Assembly: GCA_006176705.1 (NCBI GenBank)
Contig: QRFJ01000494.1
Coordinates: 1-64,000 of the forward strand
Direction of reading: 5' to 3'
Origin: Cocos nucifera
Taxonomy: Eukaryota > Streptophyta > Magnoliopsida > Arecales > Arecaceae
DNA: 64,000 nt
Positions 21,380 through 31,740 of the stretch are shown one piece after another; the stretch's first letter is position 1, and every line of letters starts with the position of its first letter. The notes under the pieces are model-generated. The model made no database searches. It was given only the letters and a program-made list of their open reading frames with translations, and was not told the DNA's origin. The position numbers and the translations under genes were made by a program.

Positions 21380-22981
21380 TGATAAGTACCATAAATTTAC
21401 CAATAAAAGTATTAATTTATCAATTAATTTATATTAATTTTTTAAATTAATAATTAATTTATATATAATTTTTTAAGAAATTCATATTTTTATTAATTAA
21501 AAAATTAATTAAAAAATAATAAAAATTAAAAAATAAAATTTTATAATTATTGGAAAGAGCTCATTTTTTTGATCATAACAAAATAAGTTTGAAGTAAAAC
21601 GGAGCTAAAACGAAGAAGATATGAATTTCTAAAGAAATAAAATAAATAAAATTTAAATAAAAAAAGAAAATGGCTCAGCCGACTCTACAAGCCTAGCCAC
21701 CAAGTCAAGCCAAGCCATCAAAGCTGACTCAGCCATTGAAGCCATCAGCCAGTCCACGATCTAGGCATTGACCACCAGCTCAGCAAAAATCGACGAATCA
21801 CGGTGCAACACGTGGCGGACCTAGACCCTTAAAGGATCTACAGAAATTTATCATGGCTCACAGGGCAATCTGATCTTTTCACTCAGCAATAGAGGCGCTG
21901 ATTGACTATGGTGTGTGGTGCGGTCGGTCCATGCGGTCTATGAGAATAGTAATTGCACGATCGGATGGCTGCGGTTGATTGCGGTCAAGATCAGATGGCG
22001 GTGGTTATTTTTGGGTTTGATTCAAATTCTATCAACGATCTGGCATAATCCGAGGGCCAAAAAACCAACTGATGAAGATCCAACAGTCCAGAATGCTCCC
22101 AATGGTAATCAGGACTCCCGACGCATGATCAGCGGTCAGATTTCCTCCATCAAGGTGCGATCGAACGATCAGAATTTAATCCGACCTGATTTGGGCTGAT
22201 ACACATCCGATCTTGATGATTTTTGGACCGTTGGATCCCTATTGATGGTCAGATTTCATCTAAAGTAGCAAAATTCATCTAGGACTCCTTTTAATCTAAT
22301 TTTTACTTAGATTTTTTCATATTTTGACGATCAAAGAGCCCCTTAGTCTTAGATTGCCCAGAAGCAAACTCTCTAGCGCTCATAGCTCTATAAAAAGGAC
22401 CCCTAGCCTCTAGAAGTCAACATCTCAGATCAAGGTGAAGCTTTGGTATAGGTTGAAGCCAGGCTATGGGTTAATGGCTGCTTCAAAGTAATTGGTGCCG
22501 AGAAGAAGAGCTGGGCTTCTACACCATCTTTCCACCAATATCGATCCAAGATCAGAGATCACTCTATTTTATTTTCTTTTTATTTTATGCATTTAAATTA
22601 TGAATTTTTTAATGCAATATTTATTTTTATGCTCTTTAATTTCATGCTTTTTATTTTTATTATAATTTAATTTCTACACTTTAAATTATTACTTTTTATT
22701 TTATTGCAAATAGATGCTAAGATCTAACTAGTAGATCTTAGTACCAAGTTTAAATTCCTGCATCTTTTAATTTTTGCTTTTTATTTTTCGACTTCACTTT
22801 TGATTTCAAAATTCTTTTCTTTTCTTTTTCTTTTAAAAAATCAAAGATTTTAAATCTAAAAATACTACCTTCCCTAGGGATTCGACCCGACTCACTACTA
22901 TCTACGCATTTTTAATTATTTTAAAAAGTTGGATTAAACTGATAAACACGGTGTCTTAACGACAACATTGCGTTCCTATCA
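21380..22981 (+). repeat. 5' LTR of G1
   Basis: It starts TGATAAGTACCATAAATTTA and ends GCGTTCCTATCA, with 27750-29312 as its partner. A TATA box TATAAAAA (22389-22396) sits before AGGACCC. The middle is unusual in composition: repeated AAGCC/GGCT words (21670-21790) and many variants of GATC..ATGG (21950-22270). Confidence 0.93.
22389..22396 (+). promoter_or_regulatory. TATA box of the G1 LTR promoter
   Basis: TATAAAAA in the context AGCTC-TATAAAAA-GGAC. The same box is kept in the 3' LTR (28727-28734) and on the minus strand in both G2 LTRs (near 35655 and 45035), in the context AGGAGGGCTGGAG. This conservation across elements supports a real promoter. Confidence 0.7.
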
Positions 22982-22983
22982 AC

Positions 22984-23300
22984 TTTTTGGCACCATTACT
23001 GAGGATTATTTTTGATTTTTGATTTTAATTTCTTTGATTTATTTTAAATAAATTAAAAATAATTTTGGCAAACACACCATGTTTTTGGCTCCATTATCGG
23101 AGATTATTTTTGATTTTTTATTTTTATTTCTTTAATTTATTTTAAATAAATTAAAAATAATTTTGACAAATGCACCAAGTTTTTGGTGCCATTACTGGAG
23201 ATTATTTTTGATTTTTGATTTTAATTTCTTTGATTTATTTTAAATAAATTAAAAATAATTTTGGTAAATGCACCAAATTTTTGGCATCGTTATCGGGAAA
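22984..23300 (+). repeat. 98-bp tandem array containing four primer-binding sites of G1
   Basis: TTTTTGG plus CACCATTACTGAGG-type sequence starts at 22984 and recurs at 23082, 23180 and 23278, exactly 98 bp apart. Three full units and a fourth start are present. Each start resembles the Asp-tRNA complement TGGCGCCGTTGCCGGGGA with transitions; the last copy (TTGGCATCGTTATCGGGAA) is closest. The unit body is A+T-rich. Only the first copy abuts the LTR, the normal place for priming. Confidence 0.88.
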
Positions 23301-23476
23301 GGAATAGATACTATTTTTTCTTTGATTTTTTTGATTTTTTTTGTAAATTAATTATAAATATTTTTTAAAATATTGCTTACTAACTTTTTATTTATTTATT
23401 TTACAAGAAAAAAAGGGGGAAAAGAAAGAAAGCATCTAATTTTGGTGAGATTAATCCTAACTTTAGTCCTCTTTTC

Positions 23477-23508
<32 letters not shown>

Positions 23509-24558
23509 AAATTAATTTAAAAAATATTTATTTAAACCTAATTAAAAGTCTCATGATAAGATTAGAAATTCTAACTATTTAGAGCATGCATCATATTAGT
23601 TTTATTTTTTCTGATGATTGCTAGAAGCATGGTAAGCCTTTCAGAATTCAATTAGTTGCATGCATCTAGTTTAAATTGCATAGAATCCTTTGATTGAATT
23701 TTTTTTTTATGTATATTCATATTAAATTAAATTAAAGGCATAACCCAATTAAAAAAGATAAGGTAGAGATTTGATCACCCTTCCTTGGCCCACAAACAAC
23801 CAACCAGCATCCTGCATTGACCTAAGCCTTTAATTTTAAAATCAATAAGACATCAACCCTAGGAACTCGAGCTCAATAGGATAAGAAATCCTAAGAGTTG
23901 AACCAGATTAGGATTAGTCAATTTAACTGGTGTCTAGAAAAGTGGTTCAGGGATGACTGGGTCTGAAGGAAGGTGATTTTTAATTGATTCCATTAGCTTA
24001 CCTGATCAAGCATAATTGGTGTCTAAGGCAAGCAACGGGGGGACTCCCATCGACCTTACACTTACCTGGCTAGTTGATTGGTTGATCCTATATTTGGAGG
24101 GCTTGAAGGTAACCTTAACAGTTAGGAGCTGTCCAGATCTAGGACAACCCTTAGTCAGGATTGATTGACTAACTTGATTGCTAACCAACAAACCAAATTA
24201 AACTTAATTCTTCTCTCTATTCTTAGTTCTAGTACTCCTTAGGACCTCTTCTTTAGAACTCTTCTTTCTCCTCTAAAAATAAAATAAAATAAAATAAAAT
24301 AAAATAAAAATTAAATTTAACTAACTAAAAAATATTAAAAATGATAATTTAATTTAATTTAATTTAATTTAAATAATAAAAAAATATTAATCTTTAATAT
24401 AATAAAATAATAAAAAAATTTAAAAAAATTTTAAAAAAAAATTTGAACCACACGTTAGGGTTGCACTAGTGCATGCATGGTAGAAAATCGCTTTACCTAA
24501 TCTAGTTGAATCCAACTATAAAATTAAAAGGCTGAATTGTATTAAACCCGATAACTAA
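23301..24558 (+). other. G1 leader, non-coding
   Basis: No coding frame is seen. It contains T-rich stretches, the GCTTACC...GGTGTCTAAGG...ACTTACCTGG motif pair (about 23996-24070), an (AAAAT)n microsatellite at about 24276-24312 and an (AATTT)n run at about 24345-24375. Confidence 0.6.
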
Positions 24559-26543
24559 ATGGATGAAAATTTTAGAGAACCACCTAAGAAGATGAAGAAA
24601 TACTTTATTCCTTCCACCTATAACCCATCGACTTGTATCCAATTACCTGAAATTCATACTACCCACTATGAGATTAAGCTGACTACAATCTAGATGCTTC
24701 CATCTTTCTATGGGAACATCAATAAAGATCCTTATAAATATCTGGATGAATTCTTAAAAATCTGCTCTATAGTGAGAATTCAAAATTTAACTAATGATGC
24801 CCTTAGACTAATTTTATTTTTCTTATCATTAAAAGACAAAGCCAAGTACTGGCTTGGGACAATAGGAAGACCAATTAAAACTTGGGCTGACTTGCAAAGT
24901 GAATTTCTTAAAAAATTTTACTCCATAGGCCGAACTAATACTATGAGGCGAGCTATCACTAGATTTGCTCAGCTTCCAGGAAAACAGATTCACGAGTCAT
25001 AGGAGAGACTTAGGAAACTTCTTAGAAAATACCCACACCGTGCTCTATCTAAGTGGCAAATAGTTCAAGCTTTCTATGAGGGTTTAGGAGACCAATACAG
25101 ATAGATAGTAGATGCATCCTATGGAAGTGCATTCATGAACAAGAGTGAGGACGAAGCCTATATCTTATTTGAAATCCTGAGTGAAAACTCAATTAACCAT
25201 GCTTCGTTGTCTTTCTACCAAACCTGGGTAGGGATTCATGAATTTAAACATCTAGAATCTAATCCTAAGACTGATTCAAATTTGATAAATAAAGTGAACT
25301 TTCTTGCTCAGAAATTAGATCAAGTCCTAACCCTAAGTCATAATTCACATCATCTTCTAATTATCAGGAGATTTGTTCAAGCTATGCTAGCCCAACACAT
25401 CATGTGAGTGAATGTCCTATGACTGCAAAGTTTCCACATTTTATCCAAGAACAAGTCCAAGCTACTAAAGACTACTCCAAGCCAGTTAATGATCCATTTT
25501 CAAATTCATATAACTCTGGCTGGAGAAACCATCCCAATTTTTCTTGAAAATCACAACAGACTCAGGCTCAGACCCAAACTCCATCAGTGCAAAATTATCA
25601 GAATAGATCTCAATACTAGAACTACACTTATAACAGAGGTCAGCCTAATAAGCCTTTCCCACCACCACATCATAATCAGCCCTCATATCCACCTCCTTAA
25701 CAGACCAATCTAGCTGATGATAGATTTAACCAACTTCAACAATTGATTCTGACTCAACAGCAATCTATCGCCAAGCTAGAAGCTCAAATCGGACAACTAG
25801 TTGAGTCTAACACAAGGAGAAAATTAGATCAACTACCAAGCCTACCAATTTCATACAACCCACCTAATGTCCACCAATCATCTGGATTAAATTATCAATC
25901 TAATGTTTCATCTAAGAATCCTTAATTTGAGAATGCCAAAGTAACTCCTAAACTTAAAAGCTATAGGATTCTTATGGATCCATACCAAGATCAGGTGAGT
26001 GAGGCTAGTACTGATGCTAGCCAACATAAAAATTTAGAGGAACTGGTTAGTACTGAGACTAACCACATAGAAGAACCCAAGCCAAGAATTAGTACTGATG
26101 CTAGTTCCAGTTTAAATAAGATAGACATAAGGAAAAAGAGAATAGATGATTTATCCGAGACTTATAAACCTAATGTCCTATTCCCTTCAACCCAAGAAGT
26201 CAGTTCTTCTTATAAAAATCAAGAGGCATGTAATGAAATATCAATGGAGTTGTTTAAACAAGATCATATTAATTTACCTCCATAATTAAAATCACCTTTA
26301 ATCACCATTCTAGCATCCATTGAATCAAACTTAACTCCTAATACAAAAACTCAATTCATGAGCATTTTAGAAGAACAAATAGAAGAAATTCTTAATAAAC
26401 ATGGGTCTGAGAATGGGATCATAAATTATGTTCCTAAAATTAATAGTGAATATATCAATAATGGGATTATAAATCAACTTTCTGAGATTGGTAATCCAAA
26501 ATCATTAGAATTTATCGATCAAATATTCGACATAGGATTGTAA
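24559..26543 (+). pseudogene. gag: Gag polyprotein of G1 with element-specific C-terminal module
   Basis: It starts at ATG 24559, shortly after leader sequence. The capsid domain carries DPYKYLDEFLKIC, LFFLSLKDKAKYWLG and the segment LQSEFLKKFYSIGRTNTMRR (about 24694-25002), then NKSEDEAYILFEILSENSIN (25135 onward). A zinc-knuckle remnant is near 25380, followed by a Gln/Asn/Pro-rich region and QLQQLILTQQQSIAKLEAQ. The end (26358-26543) is a short module, MSILEEQIEEIL to IFDIGL, also found in G3 and G4 but not in G2. About eight in-frame stops and one frame change near 25345 occur. Several stops are TAG or TAA where relatives have Gln or Trp, as expected from C-to-T decay. Confidence 0.85.
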
Positions 26544-27739
26544 GCTGCATTGTGTCTGGCTGAAGACGGTAAACTTAGCGCTTGTTGGAAGGCAACCCAA
26601 TATTTAGTTTTTATCTAATTTATCTTTTTAGTTTTTTTCTAGGATAAACTGAATAAGTTGGAGGGAGAGCCCAAATTTTCAAAGGCATGTGCTGGACCAA
26701 AAATATAGTCAGGTGTATTCTTCCATGTTCTTTATTACATCTTTTATTTTTTCTTCTCCATTGAGGATAATGTCGATTAAGTTGGGAGGGAGAAAAATAA
26801 AAATTTTAAAATTTTAAGTCCTCAAAAAGTTAGTATTTAGCATTTAGACACCTGATTATGCTTAAGAATCAAATTAAACTAAGCATTTTTAAAAAAAATT
26901 GATACACAGATCAGAGAATCTGTAAGATATTGAGGAATGAGTATTAAGAAAATTCAATAAAGAGTTAAGTTTAGAACATAAAAAGTTTTTTCTTGGAGCA
27001 TTTCTAATTACTTCTACTAGCATCAAAGAAAAGTCTACTTTTTATAGGCTTGTATAGGATAACTATATATTTCTTTATATAAAAAAATTATTTTAATAAA
27101 ATAGTTTTCAAGTACTTCTCACTGAGTAACCGGGCCTCTTTGCCTAAGCAAGCATTGAGTTTCGCATCAAAAGGTGGGAAGGGCAAAGAAGCTTGTTGTA
27201 AAGCTAGTCTTAACTCGTAGCCTATTTGATTCGAGCTAGTAAGCCCGAGGGGTATTCTATACCTAGTGCCCTAAAGCCAACTGGTTTGGGAGTCATTGGC
27301 CCAAGACTCGCTACATGGATCAAATAGAAAGCTTAAGGGGTTAAGACACTCAATAGTGGTACAACGTTAAAAAAAAAATATATTGGTTTCCCACCAAGTA
27401 ATCGGGTCCCATTGCCTAAGTAAGCAATGATATGCACGTTAGAAAGTGGGCAATGTAAAAATAAATAAAGGATGGAAGTAGCAATACACTTGTCTATATG
27501 AAAGTTTAGACAAATCAGAGATAAAGATGGAATAATTTAGAAAAAGTTCTAAAAAATTTAATGTTCTTTACTTAATTTTTCTATTGATAAGTATTAATAT
27601 CCTAATGATATATCTCACTTAAGCTCTACTAAATATCAATGGCCATTTTGAAAACTGCTTAGGTAAAATTCGAAACTCTAAAGTTAAAAGGTATTTAAAA
27701 CTAAATTCTTTCTTTACTTGAGGATGAGCAAAACTTAAG
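26544..27739 (+). other. G1 3' non-coding cassette
   Basis: This region between gag and the polypurine tract is conserved in G2, G3 and G4. It contains an internal copy of the polypurine context (26776-26792, AAGTTGGGAGGGAG) and two related motifs, GAGTAACCGGGCCTCTTTGC (27123 onward) and AAGTAATCGGGTCCCATTGC (27395 onward). It has no reading frame of note. Confidence 0.65.
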
Positions 27740-27749
27740 TTGGGGGGTG
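27738..27749 (+). other. Polypurine tract of G1
   Basis: AGTTGGGGGGTG lies immediately before the 3' LTR start TGATAAGTACC and is the expected plus-strand primer. Upstream context GAGGATGAGCAAAACTTA resembles the internal copy near 26760. Confidence 0.88.
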
Positions 27750-29312
27750 TGATAAGTACCATAAATTTATCAATAAAAGTATTAATTTATTAATTAATTC
27801 ATATTAATTTTTTTAAATTAATGATCAATTTATATATAATTTTTTAAAAAATTCATATTTTTATTAACTAAAAAATAATAAAAAGTAAAAAAAGTAAAAT
27901 TTTATAATCAATGGCAAGAGCTCATTTTTTTGATCATAACGAAATAAGTTTGAAGTAAAACGGAGCTAAAATGAAGAAGATATGAATTTCTAAAGAAATA
28001 AAATAAATAAAATTTAAATAAAAAAATGACTCAACTGGCTTCGCAAGCCAGGCCATCAAAGTCGAATCAGCTGTTGAAGCCATCAGCCAGTTCACGATCC
28101 AGGCGTGGACCGCCAGCTCAATAGAAACCAATGAATCATGGAGTGACACGTGGCGGACCTAGACCCTTAAAGGGTCTATAAAAATTTATCGTGGCTCATA
28201 GGGCAATCTGGTCTTTTCACTCAGCAACAGAGGTGCTAATTGGCTGTGGTGTGCGGTGTGGCTGATCCACGTGATCCATGAGAACAGTAATTATGCGATC
28301 GGATGGCAGCGGTTGATTATGGTCAAGATCAGACGATGGTGGTTATTTTCAGGTTTGATTCAAATTCTATCAGCGATCTGGCACGATCCGATGGCCAAAA
28401 AATTAACTAATAAAGATCCAATGATCCAGAATGCTCTCAGTGGTGATCAAGACTCCTGATGCATGACTAGTGGCCAGATTTTCTTCATCAAGGTGCGATC
28501 GAATGGTCAAAATTTAATTCGACCTGATCTGGGCTGATACACATCCGATCTTGATGATTTTTGAATCGTTGGATTCCTATTGATGGTCAGATTTCATCCA
28601 AAGTAGCAAAATTCATCTAGAACTCCTTTTAATCCAATTTTTACTTAGATTTTTTCATATTTTGACGATCAAAGAGCTCCTTAGTACCATATTGCCCAAA
28701 AGCAAACTCTCCAACCCTCCTAGCTCTATAAAAAGGACACCAGGCCTCCAAAAATCAACATCTCAGATCAAGGTGAAGTTTTGGTACAGGATGAAGCCAG
28801 GGTATGAATTAATGGCTGCTTCAAAGCAATTGGTGCCGAGAAGAAGAGCTGGGCTTCTACACCATCTTTCCACCAATGTTGATCCAAGATCAGAGATCAC
28901 TCTATTTTATTTTTATTTTATTTTATGTATTTAAATTATAAATTTTTTAATGTAATATTTATTTTTATGCTCTTTAATTTTATACTTTTTATTTTTATTA
29001 TAATTTAATTTTTATACTTTAAATTATTATTTTTTATTTTATTGTAAGTAGATGCTAAGATCTAACTAATATATCTTAGTACGAAGTTTAAATTTCTGCA
29101 CCTTTTAATTTTTGCTTTTTATTTTCCAACTTCACTTTTGATTTTAAAACTTTTTTTTCTTTTTTCAAAAATTAAATATTTCAAATCTAAAAATACTACA
29201 TTTCCTATGGATTCGATCCGACTCACTACTATCTACGCATTTTTAATTATTTTAAGAAGTCAGATTAAACTGATAAACATAGTGTTTTAATGATAACATC
29301 GCGTTCCTATCA
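27750..29312 (+). repeat. 3' LTR of G1
   Basis: This is the partner of 21380-22981 with the same termini and TATA box. Differences are scattered and include a few short deletions, so the insertion is not recent, yet similarity is obvious throughout. Confidence 0.93.
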
Positions 29313-29956
29313 TGATTGAAAAAGTCGTACCTTCTCTGCACAAATTTATCAAAAATTAGTTACAAAATTATTCTAATCAAACTTATATAGTGTAAACATA
29401 TAAAATGCATAAATATAACTAAGATGCGCGTCCTTACCCATATCTCCTCCCATACCCAATTTCTGACTGTAGCATCCACAAATGCCAGTCTCTGGGATCT
29501 ACGAAAATGATGTCCGACTACCTCATAAGCACTCCAAAAAAGAAATGAATCTCCCATGCGGTCTCTCCTACCGGCATCCCCTCTGCATCATACTGCACCA
29601 TCACCTGATGCTAGCGGTTCCACATGTGTGCCATACGTATGGAATCATAAGATATCCGACTGGATGATGCACTTGCAATACAAATATGTTATGCAAATAT
29701 ATAAATATATAAATATTATATAAAATAAAGTTATGCTAATATAATAAAAATATACACTTAGATGCCTGCAATGGTAGAGGCTCAGCTGTCGATAGAGTAG
29801 ATGCCGCTGGTGGAGTAGATGCCGATGGTGAAGGTCCTTGAGCAGTCGATGTCGAGGTGGATGAAGTATGCTCTAACTATTCCTTCGATGCTGAACTGTG
29901 CGTAACCCACCGAGAGATTGGGGTAAAAGCTAGATGGCATTTCGATGCCATCATGA

Positions 29957-30880
29957 CCTGCAATGTTAATGAACATTAATCAATATAACATTGTGACATA
30001 TCAAATTTTATTTGTTCGAAAGCCGAGCCGACTTCATGCTTGAGACATCCAGCTAGGGTCCTCCTCCAACCAGCTCGATCATGACTCGAACTGGCTTGGC
30101 TACGTCTCCAAGCTGGCTCGGCTGTGTGCCATTCCCTCGATCACTCCCTCTCTTCATCTCTCGATCTCTCTCACTGGCAATGACGGCGAGGCCGAACCCC
30201 TCTCTTCTAGCATTTCCATCTCTCAGTCTTCCTCTCTCCCTCTCTCGATCTCCCTCGCCGACGAGGCCAGACCCCATCCCTCCCTTTTGCACTCTTTCGA
30301 TCTCCCTCACCGGCAAGGCCGGACCCCATCCCTCCTAGTGATGTCGATGAGGCCGAACCCCCTCCCTCCCAATGATGGCGGCGAGGTCGGATCCCTCTCT
30401 TTCTCTCTTAAGTACAGATCCATCGGGTATTTGAGTTTGGATCTGGTACTAGTAATTAAAATTAGGTCTAAATTTAAATATCCAGGTTCTGATCCAAATC
30501 CAACCCATTGATAGATCTAGTCCAAGCTGCCGATATGGCACAACCCAAGGCTACCGCCACGGCATAGCCTAAAAATTATGACATGCAGATAATTATAATA
30601 TTTATAATAAATATTTATAATATTTATTATAAATATTTTATAAATTATTATAAATATATATGATTAATAAATAATACTATAAAATTTAAAAATATATATA
30701 TATTTGTGGCTATAGAGAGTGGGTCATATCGAAAGCTCCGAGGATCGGTGGTGATGATGCTAGAAGAGGATGACGATACTAGAGATAACCTGCATAATAA
30801 AAGCAAGATAGTGAGATAGAGAAGAGAGAAAAAGAGAAAAAAGAGAGAGAACAAGGGCGGCTAGGGATGGGGGCCAGGGG
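29957..30880. other. CACTA interior upstream of the transposase-like gene
   Basis: No supported gene. 30080-30410 is a pyrimidine-rich stretch made of imperfect copies of TCTCGATCTCCCTCACCGG and GGCGAGGCCGGACCCC. 30580-30720 is A+T-rich (ATAAATATTTATAATATTTA). The long frames here come from simple composition. Confidence 0.5.
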
Positions 30881-31510
30881 AGGGGGCACAGCAATGAGGA
30901 AGCCGAAGGAGGCTTTGCACTTAGTCGGGGAGGATCAGAATGGTGGTGTGGTGGGGGGTTGGGGTTTCACGGGGCCTGAAGGAGGGTCGGATAGAGGTTC
31001 GTAGGAGGGGGTTCGCTAGGGACCGAGGGAGGGTTGAATGGAGGGGCAGGGGTGGGGTTTCCATGGGGCCCGAAGGAGGGTCAGATGGGGGGTTCGTCAG
31101 AGGGGGCCTTCGCTAGGGACCGAGGGAGGGTTGGATGGAGGGGCAGTAGGGGTGGCATTTCATGGAGGCCGAGCGAGGTGGAGGGGGGTTTGCCAAAGGG
31201 GGGGTTTTGCAGAGGGCAAGGGAGGGTTGGATGGGGGGTTCGTCGGAGGGGAGGTTTTGCTGGGGGCCGAGGGAGGGTCGGATGGAGGGGTGGGGGTCGG
31301 TGGGGGTGGCGGTGGCAGGGATGGGGGGTCAAAGAGGGAGGGAAAAGGAGGGGTAGTGTCGATCGAGGGGAAAGGAGGGTGACACCGACCGGGGGGAGAA
31401 GGGGCAATGCCAATCGCGGGGGGAGGAGGGGCGACGCTGCTCGAGGGGGAGGAGGGGCGATGCTGGTCGGGGGGAGGAGCTTCACCGACAATGAAGAGGA
31501 GGGGGAGAGA
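30881..31510 (+). repeat. G-rich imperfect tandem repeats in the CACTA
   Basis: The plus strand is strongly purine-rich, built from variants of GGAGGGTCGGATGGAGGGG and GCCGAGGGAGGGT, with many runs of three or more G. Overlapping frames on both strands (Gly/Arg-rich or Pro-rich) are products of this composition. The segment contrasts sharply with the A+T-rich flanks. Confidence 0.75.
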
Positions 31511-31564
31511 GAGAGATTGAGCATGCATGAAAAGAAAGGAAAAATTTAGAGATTTTTAATCTAA

Positions 31565-31735
31565 CCTACGGCAGCGGTTATCAAACCGCTGCCATAGATC
31601 TATGGCAGTAGTTATCGAACTGCTACCATAGATCTACGATAGTAGTTATCCAAAATCACTGCCATAGATTTCGATCTATAGCAGCGATTTTTGATAACCA
31701 TTATCATAGGTAGAAAATAATTTTTTTTTATTTAT
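31565..31735. repeat. Subterminal repeats of the CACTA, inner right block
   Basis: These are units such as TACGGCAGCGGTTATCAAAC followed by CGCTGCCATAG, the same family as at the left end. They stand outside the left arm of the long inverted repeat. Confidence 0.75.
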
Positions 31736-31740
31736 TTCCA

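Larger units (their letters stand above)
21380..29312 (+). mobile_element. G1: Athila-like gag-only Ty3/gypsy retrotransposon
   Basis: A complete 7.9-kb element with two LTRs (1602 and 1563 bp, TGATA...TATCA ends), an Asp-tRNA-type primer site, a long leader, a gag region, a 3' non-coding cassette and a polypurine tract. No protease, RT, RNase H or integrase is present, and none would fit in the 1.2 kb between gag and the polypurine tract. Flanks are TGATC (21375-21379) and TGATT (29313-29317), a target duplication with one mismatch. Taking out the element and one duplication copy puts the interrupted CACTA exon back in phase, which proves the order of events. Confidence 0.92.
20284..29956 (-). 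pseudogene. CACTA transposase-like gene (Transposase_24 type), exons split by G1
   Basis: Six minus-strand exons are inferred from family resemblance and intron borders: about 29956-29765 (ATG, Ser/Thr/Pro-rich), 29671-29438 (VQYDAEGMPVGETAWEIH; another frame gives VRNWVWEEIW), 29342-29318 joined to 21379-21189 (LKKIGELYRGYKVKLHRGWL; YPPSQWERMVRHWRSQEFEA), 21096-21004 (VVQEYTHTLGHESMASRMHR), 20926-20824 and 20744-20284. Donor sites GTAAGG, GTAATT and GTAAGT and AG acceptors are visible. The third exon ends at GC instead of GT. The last exon ends in a Ser-rich stretch and an Asp run before TGA at 20284. G1 sits inside the third exon. Single stops and a likely frame change make it a pseudogene. 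It resembles the regulatory or accessory protein of plant CACTA elements, not the DDE enzyme. Confidence 0.65.

Noticed and set aside
30053..30511. Frames of 74-87 codons on both strands in the pyrimidine-rich part of the CACTA
   Set aside because: The pyrimidine-rich imperfect repeats leave several frames open at once; there is no motif and no intron-exon fit with the transposase-like gene.
31034..31549. 171-codon plus-strand frame (Gly/Arg-rich) and overlapping Pro-rich frames of up to 147 codons on the minus strand
   Set aside because: Several frames on both strands are open over the same G-rich repeat. This follows from low-complexity composition, not coding.
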